A stretch of DNA of 64,000 bases from Prorocentrum cordatum. Taxonomy: Eukaryota > Sar > Dinophyceae > Prorocentrales > Prorocentraceae. Made by a program: the position numbers and the translations under genes. The notes under the pieces are model-generated. The model saw only the letters and a list, made by a program, of their open reading frames with translations, did no database searches and was not told where the DNA came from. Positions 9,435-19,580 of this stretch are shown piece after piece; positions within the stretch are counted from its first letter, which is position 1, and each line of letters starts with the position of its first letter. The stretch spans positions 465,640 through 529,639 of the forward strand of contig CAUYUJ010003603.1 in NCBI GenBank assembly GCA_963575745.1, written 5' to 3'.

Positions 9435-10870
9435 CAGGATACGACATGGACACTTCTTACTACGTTCCTTTATGCTCCACGGAACCGGATAGCAAATATG
9501 ATCTGGACTCCGATGAGCACGGGAAGTATATCGAGCTCTGTTTCACAGCAGACATGTCCAAAGTCGTCCTGTCCGAGCAGCAACACCGACTGTTGGATGA
9601 CAGCAGCGTCACAACTATGCGAGTATACGTTAGCGCTGCCTCCAAACGTGCCGCGGTCGTCAAGGAAGACGATCTACTCACGAAGGCCGACATCCAAGCA
9701 AATCCGGTCAAGGTCTCCAAAGCCCTCTACACAGAGCTGAAGACTTGGCTTGACAACAAATGCTTCCAGATGACTGACTTAAGCAAGGCGTCTAACATCA
9801 TGACGTCACGCTACGTATACAAATGGAAGTTTGTCAAGAACGAAAAGTGCGAAATGGAAAGGACGATCCGGTTACGCTTGGTACTCCGTGGCTTCATGGA
9901 CCTCGAAGCCTTTGATGTCGAAACCTTCTCCGGCACGGCAAGGAGGTCAAGCCAGAGACTGCTCGCAAGTTCTGCTGCATGCAACAAAGCTTGGATCATC
10001 GCTTCCCTGGACATCAACATGGCTTTCTTGAAGTGACTGACCTATGGCGAGCTCGCCGCGGCAACGGGCGAGAAAGAGCGTGTGGTGTGCTTCACACTAC
10101 CACCTGGGTCAGCAGCTGTCCTTCGCACACTGCCAGGCTTTGAGTCATATGACGAATCAAAGCATTGTCTCCGGTGTCTGAAACCGGGGACAGGCACGAA
10201 GGATGCCCCCAGGGCATTCTCGCTGAAGCTCAGGTCCATCACTAGGAGCTTTGGGCTACAGCCTACTTCATACGACGAAGAATTCGAGATGAGCCCAAAC
10301 CTCTTGACAGCCAAGCATGTTGATGACATCAATATGACTGGGAAGGAAGAGGCTATCGACAAGTATGTCAAGTGTGTTGAAGATACGTTTGGGAAGTGCA
10401 AACTGAACAAGCACACATCCACAAACTGTGCCGTTCGGTACAACAAGACCGATGATGGGAGCGTCACTCTCGATCAGGACGAATACATCAAACAGCTTCG
10501 TCCTATCACACATCCAGAACTCACAGGAGCTGATCCTGAGAGCAAAGCGACAAAGACGATTTCTGATATGTTCGTCAGTCTTCGTGGCGCTCTAGACTAT
10601 GCGTTGATCACGCAGGTATGGCTGATGGTCTATGTTGTCTCACTACAACGTATCCAGGAACCGACAAACATCCAGGTACGACGACTAAACGCGGTTACCA
10701 GAAAACTACAGGCAGGTCCGAAGAAGATCGTGTATCAAGCTATGACTCCAACAGGAGAAGTCGACCTGCATAGCGATTCTGGCTATCGTCGTCTCAACGG
10801 AGATGAAGACGACGAAGTCAAAGGCTATGGTATCCGCGGGGCTAACCTGCTGAGGCGTGGCCACACGCAA

Positions 10871-10884
10871 GCGGGGAAACCCGT
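10871..10884 (+). repeat. Hairpin GCGGG-GAAA-CCCGT with terminal wobble
   Basis: A GNRA-loop copy inside the RNase H coding part, read AGKPV. The outermost pair would be G-U in RNA. Confidence 0.75.
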
Positions 10885-11390
10885 CGTGCACCTGGTGGAC
10901 GCATACTGCAAGTCTCATCGACTGCAGGTGCGTTCGAGCTACTCTGCGGAAACACTGGCAGCAGCCCACAACTTGGAAGACTGCTACCCGACCATTGTAA
11001 CGCTCCACGAGCTACACTCGGGACCATTGACCCCCACACAGTTGAAGAACATATTGGAAATGGGTGGTCTATGTATCAAAGTCACTCTGACTATTGATGC
11101 CGAGTCTGTCTTCAAATCTTTGTCTAGCAAGGATCTGAAGAAGCCCACAGAGTGTACTCTGCTTGGGCACATCAGCTGGATTCGCCAGATGATGGAACGT
11201 GGAATCGTGGAAAGCGTCCAATGGTGTGACACGCGGGATATGACTGCCGATGGTCATACCAAAGGTAGCATTGACCGCGCGTTACTCCTACAAGTAATGG
11301 CCGGCCAGCAATCCTTCAAGCACGAGCTGAAGAAACATACACCGTATAGGGCGAGCAGGTCGTCTCAGGACGGCCCTGCCTCCCGAGCCA

Positions 11391-11456
11391 GCGGGGAAAC
11401 CCGCGGGCAGGTGCGTTTTAGCAGCGAGGAAACTCGCCGGTAGCGAGGCTACTCGC
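11391..11456 (+). repeat. Three hairpins across the end of the pol frame
   Basis: Copies at 11391-11404 (GCGGG-GAAA-CCCGC), 11424-11437 (GCGAG-GAAA-CTCGC) and 11443-11456 (GCGAG-GCTA-CTCGC). The last two have the fourth stem pair changed from G-C to A-T on both arms. The last starts at the stop codon and lies outside the coding region. None is read as AGxPA. Confidence 0.85.
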
Positions 11457-11927
11457 GCGCCCCCTTCCTTGTAGGCAGCCGCTGCTGCTTAGCACTGTTT
11501 TTCCGCATAATAGAAGTGCGGTACCTGCTCGTCTCCTCCCCCTCCGACTTTAAACGGAGAAGGTTAAAGGCAAGGTATAAATCGAGCATGTACCGCTGCC
11601 GTGCCTGGCTCAAGCCGGGCCCGGCCAGATATGCGACTGTGCCTCACTGAGGCGCACTACTTGCATCTGAGATCGGAAAACATCCTTTCCATTGACGATG
11701 CCCATCTTACTCTTTACTCCAGATCCCATGCTTCGTCTCGCTCTCTTGCTCATGCGCTATGAGCCTAAGCCTGGGATATGGAAGCGCCTAAGGCGGACTG
11801 TATACCTAAGCTTACCAGCTTGTTTTCGACTAATGTGTGTGACCTCCCTACAAATTTTCCACATTAGAACAACAAATATCCATAATGATTCTTGTGAGAC
11901 TTATCAAAACATTAAAGCTCAAAGGTG
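11457..11927. other. Non-coding right flank of the copia element
   Basis: This stretch holds the presumed 3' untranslated part of the element and possibly its LTR, with a TATAAA-like string near 11576. No ORF looks real and no repeat of it occurs in the window. Without the 5' end of the element, LTR identity cannot be tested here. Confidence 0.4.
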
Positions 11928-12560
11928 TTCGGCGTAAGCGCTCCCTCTCCGATCTCTCTCTCCTCCTGCGAAATTGAAATATAGTACCAAAGCTACATGT
12001 GACAGCAATAAGAAACGTCCAGGGACCTCGACCCCTGTGAGACACCTAGAAAACGAAGACAAATCAACAAATCCCTGTGGACCACTGAAACAATAAAAAC
12101 CAAAGGTGTTCGGCATTAGCGCTTCCTTAACAATATCGTTGTGCTTTACAGTTAGAACCAGCAAGATACTCATTACACATACAAGCAATGAGAAAACGCT
12201 TTGGTACCACCACCCCATACGAGATCCTCAAAACACACATACACATATATACATACACATAAGCAGAGTAATTACTGTGACACCCTTGAAACCATAAGAA
12301 ATCACAAGAGTTCGGCATTCGCGTTCCCTCTTGGATCTCCACCTATTTCCTTGTCAACTAAGTTCAACCAGAAAAGCATCACTTCAAACCTTCTGGGCAC
12401 GCATTGGGACCACGATCCCTGTGAGACCCCTCTCAAAACCCCAACGACAAAATCCAAGCAACCCTTGTGAGACCCATGGTAGCAGTAAAAAACATGAGTT
12501 TTGCGGAATTCACGCTCCCTCCCCGATCTCTGTTTGTCCCAACCAATTTGTGTTGTTGGG
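11928..12560 (+). repeat. Interspersed ~200-bp repeat units, forward orientation
   Basis: Four copies of a box like TTCGGCATTCGCGCTCCCTC (near 11935, 12105, 12307 and 12500) alternate with a box like ATCCCTGTGAGACCC (near 12040, 12070, 12415 and 12465). Divergence is high, so the units are old. No ORF is credible. The family continues beyond the 90-bp satellite. Confidence 0.7.
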
Positions 12561-12663
12561 CCCTCGTTTTGAAGAGACGGTCCCCGCGTTCCTCCTTCCT
12601 CCTTTCTCCGTCCTCCTTCCTCCTCCTCTCCTTCCTCCTCCCTCCTCCCCCTCCCTTCTGGCA

Positions 12664-14672
12664 CGCCCCTCACACGCTTCGTGGCCCCATAGGGAGCTCC
12701 ACCGAAGGCCCCAGTGGCTGCGCCCGCATGCGGTTCCACCCCCCATTCTGGCACACGCCGCACACGCTTCGTGGCCCCATAGGGAGCTCCACCGAAGGCC
12801 CCAGTGGCTGCGCCCGCATGCGGTTCCACCCACCATTCTGGCAGGCACACCCCTCACACGTTTCGTGGCCCCATCGGGAGCTCCACCGAAGGCCCCAGTG
12901 GCTGCGCCCGCATGCGGTTCCACCCCCATTCTGGCACACCCCTCACACGTGTCGTTGGCCCCATAAGGAGCTCCACCGAATGCCCCAGCGGTTCCCACCC
13001 CCCATTCTGGCACACCCCTCACACGTTTCGTGGCCCCATAGGGAGCTCCACCGAAGGCCCCAGTGGCTGCGCCCGCATGCGGTTCCACCCCCCATTCTGG
13101 CACACCCCTCACACGTTTCGTGGCCCCATAGGGAGCTCCACCGAAGGCCCCAGTGGCTGCGCCCGCATGAGGTTCCACCCCCCATTCTGGCACACCCCTC
13201 ACACGTTTCGTGGCCCCATAGGGAGCTCCACCGAAGGCCCCAGTGGCTGCGCCCGCATGCGGTTCCACCCCCCATTCTGGCAAACCCCTCACACGCTTCC
13301 TGGCCCCATAGAGGGCTCCACCGAAGGCCCCAGTTGCTGCGCCCGCATGCGGTTCCACCCCCCATTCTGGCACACCCCTCACACGTTTCGTGGCCCCATA
13401 GGGAGCTCCACCGAAGGCCCCAGTGGCTGCGCCCGCATGCGGTTCCACCCCCCATTCTGGCACACCCCTCACACGTTTCGTGGCCCCATAGGGAGCTCCA
13501 CCGAAGGCCCCAGTGGTTGCGCCCGCATGCGGTTCCACCCCCCATTCTGGCACACCCCTCACACGTTTCGTGGCCCCATAGGGAGCTCCACCGAAGGCCC
13601 CAGTGGCTGCGCCCGCATGCGGTTCCACCCCCCATTCTGGCACACCCCTCACACGTTTCGTGGCCCCATAGGGAGCTCCACCGAAGGCCCCAGTGGCTGC
13701 GCCCGCATGCGGTTCCACCCCCCATTCTGGCACACCCCTCACACGTTTCGTGGCCCCATAGGGAGCTCCACCGAAGGCCCCAGTGGCTGCGCCCGCGTGC
13801 GGTTCCACCCCCCATTCTGGCACACCCCTCACACGTTTCGTGGCCCCATAGGGAGCTCCACCGAAGGCCCCAGTGGCTGCGCCCGCATGCGGTTCCACCC
13901 CCATCCTGGCACACCCCTCACACGTTTCGTGGCCCCATAGGGAGCTCCACCGAAGGCCCCAGTGGCTGCGCCCGCATGCGGTTCCACCCCCCATTCTGGC
14001 ACACCCCTCACACGTTTCGTGGCCCCATAGGGAGCTCCACCGAAGGCCCCAGTGGCTGCGCCCGCATGCGGCGGTTCCACCCCCCCATTCTGGCACACCC
14101 CTCACACGTTTCGTGGCCCCATAGGGAGCTCCACCGAAGGCCCCAGTGGCTGCGCCCGCATGCGGTTCCACCCCCCATTCTGGCACACCCCTCACACGTT
14201 TCGTGGCCCCATAGGGAGCTCCACCGAAGGCCCCAGTGGCTGCGCCCGCATGCGGTTCCACCCCCCATTCTGGCACACCCCTCACACGTTTCGTGGCCCC
14301 ATAGGGAGCTCCACCGAAGGCCCCAGTGGCTGCGCCCGCATGCGGTTCCACCCCCCATTCTGGCACACCCCTCACACGTTTCGTGGCCCCATAGGGAGCT
14401 CCACCGAAGGCCCCAGTGGCTGCGCCCGCATGCGGTTCCACCCCCCATTCTGGCACACCCCTCACACGTTTCGTGGCCCCATAGGGAGCTCCACCGAAGG
14501 CCCCAGTGGCTGCGCCCGCATGCGGTTCCACCCCCCATTCTGGCACACCCCTCACACGTTTCGTGGCCCCATAGGGAGCTCCACCGAAGGCCCCAGTGGC
14601 TGCGCTCGCATGCGGTTCCACCCCCCCATTTCGGCACACCCCTCACTCGTTTCGTGGCCCGGGGGCGCCACC
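12664..14672. repeat. 90-bp tandem satellite, about 22 copies
   Basis: An exact 90-bp period is seen from about 13011 onward (ACACGTTTCGTGGCCCCATA recurs every 90 bases), with a few 1-3-bp indels and more diverged units at the left edge (12664-13010). The unit contains the palindrome CCGCATGCGG. Because 90 is divisible by 3 and the unit lacks stops in several frames, very long ORFs appear on both strands; I regard them as artefacts of periodicity. The array interrupts the ~200-bp repeat family. Confidence 0.95.
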
Positions 14673-14741
14673 GAAGAATATATCCACAATTGCGGTATTC
14701 ACAACTACGTATGGTTGGGTCTTTCGTCCGGCTAATTTTTT

Positions 14742-14795
14742 GTCTCTCTCTCTCTCTCTCTCTTTTTCGTTCTCTCTCTCTCTCTCTCTCTCTTC
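14742..14795. repeat. (CT)n microsatellite
   Basis: A run of CT dinucleotides with one short interruption, directly right of the satellite. Confidence 0.9.
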
Positions 14796-14809
14796 CACTA
14801 TAAGAAGAT

Positions 14810-15330
14810 CGTGACAGTAAAAACGCTAAGAAAACACATCGGGACCGCGATCCTTGTGGGACCCTTGAAGACACGTTGGAAAATGAATCCGTTCGGGGCC
14901 CGAAAAAGAACAGTAAACATCATAGATTTTCGGTATCGGCGCTCCCCCATTGAGATCTCTCCTGTCGCCCTTACATTGAAAATCAGTGAGATCAAAGCAC
15001 TCACAACTGAAACAATCCGTCAGTGTCTTGGGGCCACAATCCCTGTGAGACTGCTTCAAAACCTGAAACAAAACGAATATCTGCGAGACCCCCGAAACCT
15101 TTAGAAACAAAATTTATGGCATTTGTGCTCCCTCCCGATCTCCTTCCCTTTCCCTGACACTGAGAATCAATGCGACGATCCACTATTAAAAACATTCAGA
15201 TGGCGCATGGGAACCACGATCCCTGTGAGACCCCTAAGTGCCTTAACAGAATAATCATGATAGTCTCTGCAAGACCCCTAGCCGCAATGAGAATCAAAGA
15301 TTGTCGGCGTTCGCGCTCTCTCCTGGGAGA
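14810..15330 (+). repeat. Interspersed ~200-bp repeat units, forward orientation (right of satellite)
   Basis: Boxes like CGGTATCGGCGCTCCC (near 14928), TGGCATTTGTGCTCCCTC (15115) and CGGCGTTCGCGCTCTC (15303) recur, with ATCCCTGTGAGAC boxes between them. Same family and strand as 11928-12560. Confidence 0.7.
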
Positions 15331-15334
15331 GGAA

Positions 15335-16900
15335 AGCGAACCGGAAGGAGAGGAAGGAGACTGGCAAGGGAGCGCGCTAATGCCGAACCTTTTTGATTTG
15401 TTGGTTTTATGGTGCGACTGGTATGATTAGGGTTTCTTTGTTTTCAATTCTGAAACATGGGTCTCACAGGGATGGTGGTCCCACAACGTTTTCTGATGGT
15501 TTTTGCATGTCGATTGTCTTATTGAATTGCATTGTCAGGAAGCGGGAGGAGATCGGGGAGGCAGCGTGGATGCCGACAATTTTTGCGTTTGTGATTCTTA
15601 TTTAATCATTTCGCTCATTCCGCCGGCCCTGGAGCGCGATTTGGGGCCTCTTGGGGCCGTCTTGGGGGCTTCTTGGGGGCTTCTTGGGAGCGTCTTGGGT
15701 CTCCTTGCCGGCGTACTGGGCTCCCCTGGGGCCTCTTGGGGGGCTCTTGGGGGCCCCTTGGGGCGGGAGGGGGGATAGTCGTTGGCAGCCCCCCCCTCGG
15801 AGGCCACGATCCTCGTGAGGGGTGGCGAAAAATAGCCTCCCCCCTGGGGATCGCCCGGGGGTCAGACGGAGATCGGCCGGGGTACTTTTTGTCCGGGGCC
15901 CCCCAGGGGCCGCCCCGCGCGCGCGAACCAGAAATATTGTTGGGTAGTTTCGGGAGATCTTCGCACGCCTCTGGCCCGTTGGGCCGGCGAATTGTCACAG
16001 AGATTTTTGAAATGTGTCCAGAGTCTCACAGGGATGATGTTCCCAAGGCGTTCTCCTCTTGATTTGAATGACGAAATGTCGTTTCTTGATTTTGATTATC
16101 ATGGAGAGGAAAGGAGATCGGGGAGGGAGCGCGAATGCCGAAATTCTTTAAATTGCATTGTTTGGGGAAGTCTTTCTGGGATTATTGCTTGTTCTTGTTT
16201 TTAACTTTTTCCCTGGGCCTCACAGGGATAGTGGTCCCAAGACGTTTTCCTATTGTGGTCAAGTGTGGAGTTTCTGCTGTTGATTTCTCATTGAGTTAGA
16301 TGATAAGAAGGGAGAAGGAAAAGAGAGATCGGGGAGGGAACGCGAATACCGAAAACCTTTCTGTTTTTATTGCTTCTACGGGTCTCACGGAGATTATTCG
16401 GATTCGCTTGATTTTTTGATAGTGATTGCAAGGGTCTCACCCGGATCTTGGTCACACTGCATTTTATTATTGTATATGTTCTGTTTGATTGTGAATTCCG
16501 GAAACGTTCGATTGTTTCGCTTTTAGGTGCCTCAACGTGGTTATTGATACATTCTGTTAAATGTCACAGAAAGTAAGGGGTCTCACAGGGATTGGTGTTC
16601 CAATACATGTTATCATTGTTGCTTTGTTTTGTTCTAGTTTTTGAATTGATAAGTGTAAGGGAGATGGGGGAGAGAACGGGGAGGGAGCGCGAATGCCTAA
16701 TATGTTTGATGTTTACAACCTTTGGATATCTCACAGGCATTACTCGGATGTGTCGTTGGTTCGTTTAGTTGTTCGCTTGGGTCTCAAAAGGATGTTGGTC
16801 CCAAGACGTGTTCTCATTACTTTGTTGCGTAAATGTTCTTAGCGAGTTCAACTGTAAGGGAGAAGGGGTAGCTTTCTGGGAGAGTAGAATCTGTCTCTTG
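15335..16900 (-). repeat. Interspersed ~200-bp repeat units, reverse orientation
   Basis: From about 15360 the same boxes occur as reverse complements (GGGAGCGCGAATGCCGAA near 15375, 15560, 16115, 16340 and 16685; GGGTCTCACAGGGAT near 15460, 16030, 16215 and 16575). Together with the forward units they form a head-to-head arrangement pivoting at about 15310-15375. No credible ORF is seen. Confidence 0.75.
15633..15780. repeat. TTGGGG array with 10-11-bp period
   Basis: TTGGGGCCTC-type units repeat every 10-11 bp. This is a short member of a family also found at 23775-24040, 34978-35640, 36160-36620, 55790-57040 and 61130-61680. It sits inside the reverse-orientation repeats. Confidence 0.85.
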
Positions 16901-17486
16901 GGCTTCCACATGAAAATATGAGTGCCCTTATTCGCATCCGACATCAACGTGTGGAACGGAGCAGTACTCATCCATCTCTTTTTCTCGCTCTTTCTCTCTC
17001 TCTCTCTCTCTTCCTCTCGTGCACGTCCTTTCTCTCTCTATCTCTCTGGCGATTTTCAAGATGTCCTATATCGACGGTGAGGAGGAGGAGGAGGAGGACG
17101 AGGAGGAGGTGGGCTGTCGGTGAAGGACCCCATGGGTCTGTTATACCGACAAGTAGGGCGATTCCTGCTCATTCTAAGTGTATAACTCACGCTTATATGC
17201 CCAAGGGGCTGGGTTTGCTTGTTTCTTCTCGGGCCTCTGGTGCATTAGCGACTTAGCGGCAGAAGCGGACTGCGAGGAGGCGAGAGAACAAGGAGGAGCA
17301 CGATAAAGAGGAAAGGGTGAGCGGATCGGTCGGATTTAATTCCCTCCAGTTACGAAACGACCAAGCCTCCCATTCAGGGATAATCTAAACAGAGATAGGA
17401 GGGAGGGCCGCCACAAACGCCAGTTTGGATTCGAAGTCCAGAGATCTCCCCCTATCCCCTTCTCATCCCTGCATTCTCCATTCCCC
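16901..17486. other. Non-coding flank with CT and GAG runs
   Basis: Contains CT runs (about 16978-17052) and a short GAG run (about 17080-17110). No credible gene. It ends at a spliced-leader relic. Confidence 0.5.
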
Positions 17487-17504
17487 CCGTAGCCTCTTTG
17501 GCTC
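17487..17504 (+). other. DinoSL-like spliced-leader relic upstream of an ORF
   Basis: The 18 bases read CCGTAGCC-TC-TTTGGCTC and match the DinoSL core at 16 of 18 positions, 16 bases before the ATG at 17520. In dinoflagellates the leader is trans-spliced onto mRNA, so a genomic copy at a gene start is normally a sign of a retroposed mRNA (established idea). The last three leader bases (AAG) are not kept. Confidence 0.65.
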
Positions 17505-17519
17505 GCTTCCATAGCAACC

Positions 17520-19580
17520 ATGCGTTTTCTTGAACTGATACTCGTATCAGCCTCCATATTGTACATATTTGTCAGCGGCGAGGCCCTGGACCTTTTCTCA
17601 TCGATGTCGTCGTTTGATGCGGCGAACAGGCCGCGCGTGGGCATCTGGATTGCTTCTTTGCCGAAGGCGGTGAAAGTCAAGACGGCCGACGAGGATGGCA
17701 AGAAAACCAGGGTGTACCCGGACACAGCGGCCAGAACCCCTTCGATGAATGCGCTGATGGCAGATTTGGGCATCCCTGCTGGAAGACTGGCCGACTCACC
17801 AGATGAGGCAGGCAAGATGCTGATACATGGGATCGTCCTCGTGGAGGCAGGCTTCGTCTTTGACAGCGCCCACCTCCTCAGTCGGTTTGAGGAGGAGCAG
17901 AGAAAGTTCTGGGCCTTAATGAGCGACGGAAGCTGCAACGTGGGCGAGATGTTCTTCTTCAGAGTTGTCGGGGCTGTCACTTTCCATAACAACGCCACTT
18001 GGAAACTCGCAATGAACGGCCCAGGAGGGCGACAGGGGTTTCTGAAGCATCTACACGGAGATCAAGTGCATGTGATGGTCGAGAGGCTCAGGGACCTGCA
18101 TGGTGGGAGCTTACCTGAATGGGCGTCGTGCCGATCCGTAGTGCCACCGATCGAAGGAAGAGACGCGTATCAAGAGCCTCTTCTGTGCGTATCATTACCT
18201 AGATGCTGGATCGACGTCATCATGGCGCAGGTTGAAAGACAAAGTTATTCATCATTCAGTTTGGCAGATCTGAACAGGGAGGGCCTTCCTCTCAGGTGGA
18301 CCAATGTGTGGAGTACGTCCCATCAACTTCAACAGCGGCGTCGTGGACTAGATCGCAACCAAGCTATGCGTGTTCTGTTGGAATCGTTCCCGCCGTGCAG
18401 ATTCCATCGGCCGCCTGACGAACTGTTCGAATGCCACCCTTCTCTAGACGCAACAGCGGCAGAGGCAATTGGGAATGCGTTGAGAAGGCCACTTGACCAT
18501 TGCATTCGCATGAACCAGGCGGATGACCACATGGCGGAGAATGCGCATCACAAGTTGGCTCTGCTCACGCATCTCGGCGACAAGATGACGGTCTTCATGT
18601 CAAAGAATCAAGGCAAAGACCCCAGGTGCAAATACCCGGCTGCGGACATTGTGAACATGTTCTGCGCGTCACAGTATTTGAAGAACGATACGGATTTGAA
18701 ACGGACATGCTTCTGGGCGATCAGAGCTGTGCTTCCACAACATCTCGCGCAGGAGTTCTGCAGCTCGATCGAGGCAGAACGCGTCCATGGGCGAGTGGCG
18801 AGCGAGGCCACTCTGTCACGGATGCGAGGTCGCGTGGACGTGGCCTGGATGCTGGCAGCGAGGCGCGTCATTGCAGGTTTCACAGCCGATAACGACGGTG
18901 TCATTCTGTACCCGATTCCAGATTCAAGCCCTCAAGGGGGCCGAGACTACCAGATGACAGTGCTGTTGATGATTGGGAAGTCCTCAGTTCCGACGGCACA
19001 TCGCCTCGCATGCGAACTCGATCGCTGCAACATCGAGAAGACGCTCGACCAGCGAATAGACGACTGGAGCGTCGAAGAGGACATCATGACGCAGATCGAA
19101 GGGATGCTCTTGAGGCACACGGCCCCTGCAGTTCACTTGGGTTTCGGGCGGGCGAACTTATCGGCGAAGTTCCACGCGATCATGCACCAGCTGTTTCTCC
19201 TCAGCCCAGATGTTGCCACCTTCGCGCAGCTCGTGAAGGACGTGCCCGTCTGGCTGTCGGATCAAGGCACGGAGTCTGGGATTGCACGCATCGAGCCCAT
19301 CACGGTGGAGAATGTGCTGTCCTACGTGCGGCCAGACGACGACGACGAGGAGGCACCGTGTTTGGCAACAACTGGCTTGAGCCCTGGCCCCGGCGGCCTG
19401 GAGACCTGGGGCAAGGGGCAAGGGGGAGGGGAAGCGGTTTCAGGAAGTTCCATGTTCGGATCCCAGGGGGTGCATCTCGGAATCCGCCGGGGAGTCGGGG
19501 CGGGGGTTCAGGTCACTGTTGCTGTCAAGCTCGATGGAAGGTCGACTTCGCTGCGCCTGCCGCGCACGGGCAAGAGATGA
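17520..19580 (+). CDS. Hypothetical protein, N-terminal part of a frameshifted long gene
   Basis: A 686-residue ORF from ATG 17520, chosen because it follows the spliced-leader relic. Residues about 3-20 (FLELILVSASILYIFVSG) form a hydrophobic stretch that could be a signal peptide or anchor. The body is mixed and well-composed with no domain I can name; QYLKNDTDLKRTCFWAIRAVLP and VWLSDQGTES are distinctive. The end (after about residue 615) is low in complexity. The TGA overlaps the ATG of the next ORF as ATGA. I know similar sequences only as unnamed dinoflagellate proteins. A transposase origin is possible (DQGTE here, EGTHAK in the next part), but I cannot show it. No introns are evident, which fits retroposition. 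Confidence 0.6.
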   Translation: MRFLELILVSASILYIFVSGEALDLFSSMSSFDAANRPRVGIWIASLPKAVKVKTADEDGKKTRVYPDTAARTPSMNALMADLGIPAGRLADSPDEAGKMLIHGIVLVEAGFVFDSAHLLSRFEEEQRKFWALMSDGSCNVGEMFFFRVVGAVTFHNNATWKLAMNGPGGRQGFLKHLHGDQVHVMVERLRDLHGGSLPEWASCRSVVPPIEGRDAYQEPLLCVSLPRCWIDVIMAQVERQSYSSFSLADLNREGLPLRWTNVWSTSHQLQQRRRGLDRNQAMRVLLESFPPCRFHRPPDELFECHPSLDATAAEAIGNALRRPLDHCIRMNQADDHMAENAHHKLALLTHLGDKMTVFMSKNQGKDPRCKYPAADIVNMFCASQYLKNDTDLKRTCFWAIRAVLPQHLAQEFCSSIEAERVHGRVASEATLSRMRGRVDVAWMLAARRVIAGFTADNDGVILYPIPDSSPQGGRDYQMTVLLMIGKSSVPTAHRLACELDRCNIEKTLDQRIDDWSVEEDIMTQIEGMLLRHTAPAVHLGFGRANLSAKFHAIMHQLFLLSPDVATFAQLVKDVPVWLSDQGTESGIARIEPITVENVLSYVRPDDDDEEAPCLATTGLSPGPGGLETWGKGQGGGEAVSGSSMFGSQGVHLGIRRGVGAGVQVTVAVKLDGRSTSLRLPRTGKR

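Larger units (their letters stand above)
9407..11443 (+). pseudogene. Copia reverse transcriptase and RNase H, broken by one in-frame TGA
   Basis: Frame 2 continues with copia-type RT (RVT_2). Residues before SLDINMAFLK (first catalytic Asp at 10010-10012) include the upstream fingers (KWKFVKNEK). TGA at 10034-10036 interrupts the frame, which continues unchanged. The second catalytic site is HVDD (10319-10330) rather than the usual YVDD. RNase H follows, with its four acids visible in HSDSGY, YSAETL, IDAES and MTADGHTKG. Translation ends at TAG 11441-11443 in a hairpin cluster. Length and order fit a complete RT-RNase H apart from the stop, so decay looks recent, or the stop is a sequencing error. 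The stop and the TAA upstream argue against activity of this copy. Confidence 0.85.
1..11456 (+). mobile_element. Ty1/copia-type LTR retrotransposon, 5'-truncated by the window and decayed
   Basis: The domain order retropepsin, integrase, RT, RNase H is that of Ty1/copia (Pseudoviridae). Before the protease lies a long gag-like region with Tpt1-like and RING domains, and before integrase a methyltransferase-like domain. The reading frame is open to base 1, so the element starts upstream, and no 5' LTR is visible. The pol part stays in frame 2 (positions 2 mod 3) from 5717 to 11443 except at 8232-8620, where it follows a T-rich insertion in another frame. Stops at 9404-9406 (TAA) and 10034-10036 (TGA) interrupt it. 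About 30 short covarying hairpins run through it and stop at 11456, which I take as a practical right boundary. I could not find a 3' LTR because the 5' copy needed for comparison lies outside the window. Confidence 0.85.

Noticed and set aside
11600-11622. CCGTGCCTGGCTCAAG as a spliced-leader relic
   Set aside because: It needs several deleted bases relative to DinoSL and can equally be a small GC-rich hairpin (GCCTGGC/GCCGGGC).
12664-14672. CRISPR-like array
   Set aside because: The whole 90-bp unit repeats, with no unique spacers; the context is eukaryotic.
12467-14803. 778- and 709-codon ORFs on opposite strands
   Set aside because: They follow entirely from the 90-bp period without stops; no start context or non-repeat domain supports them.
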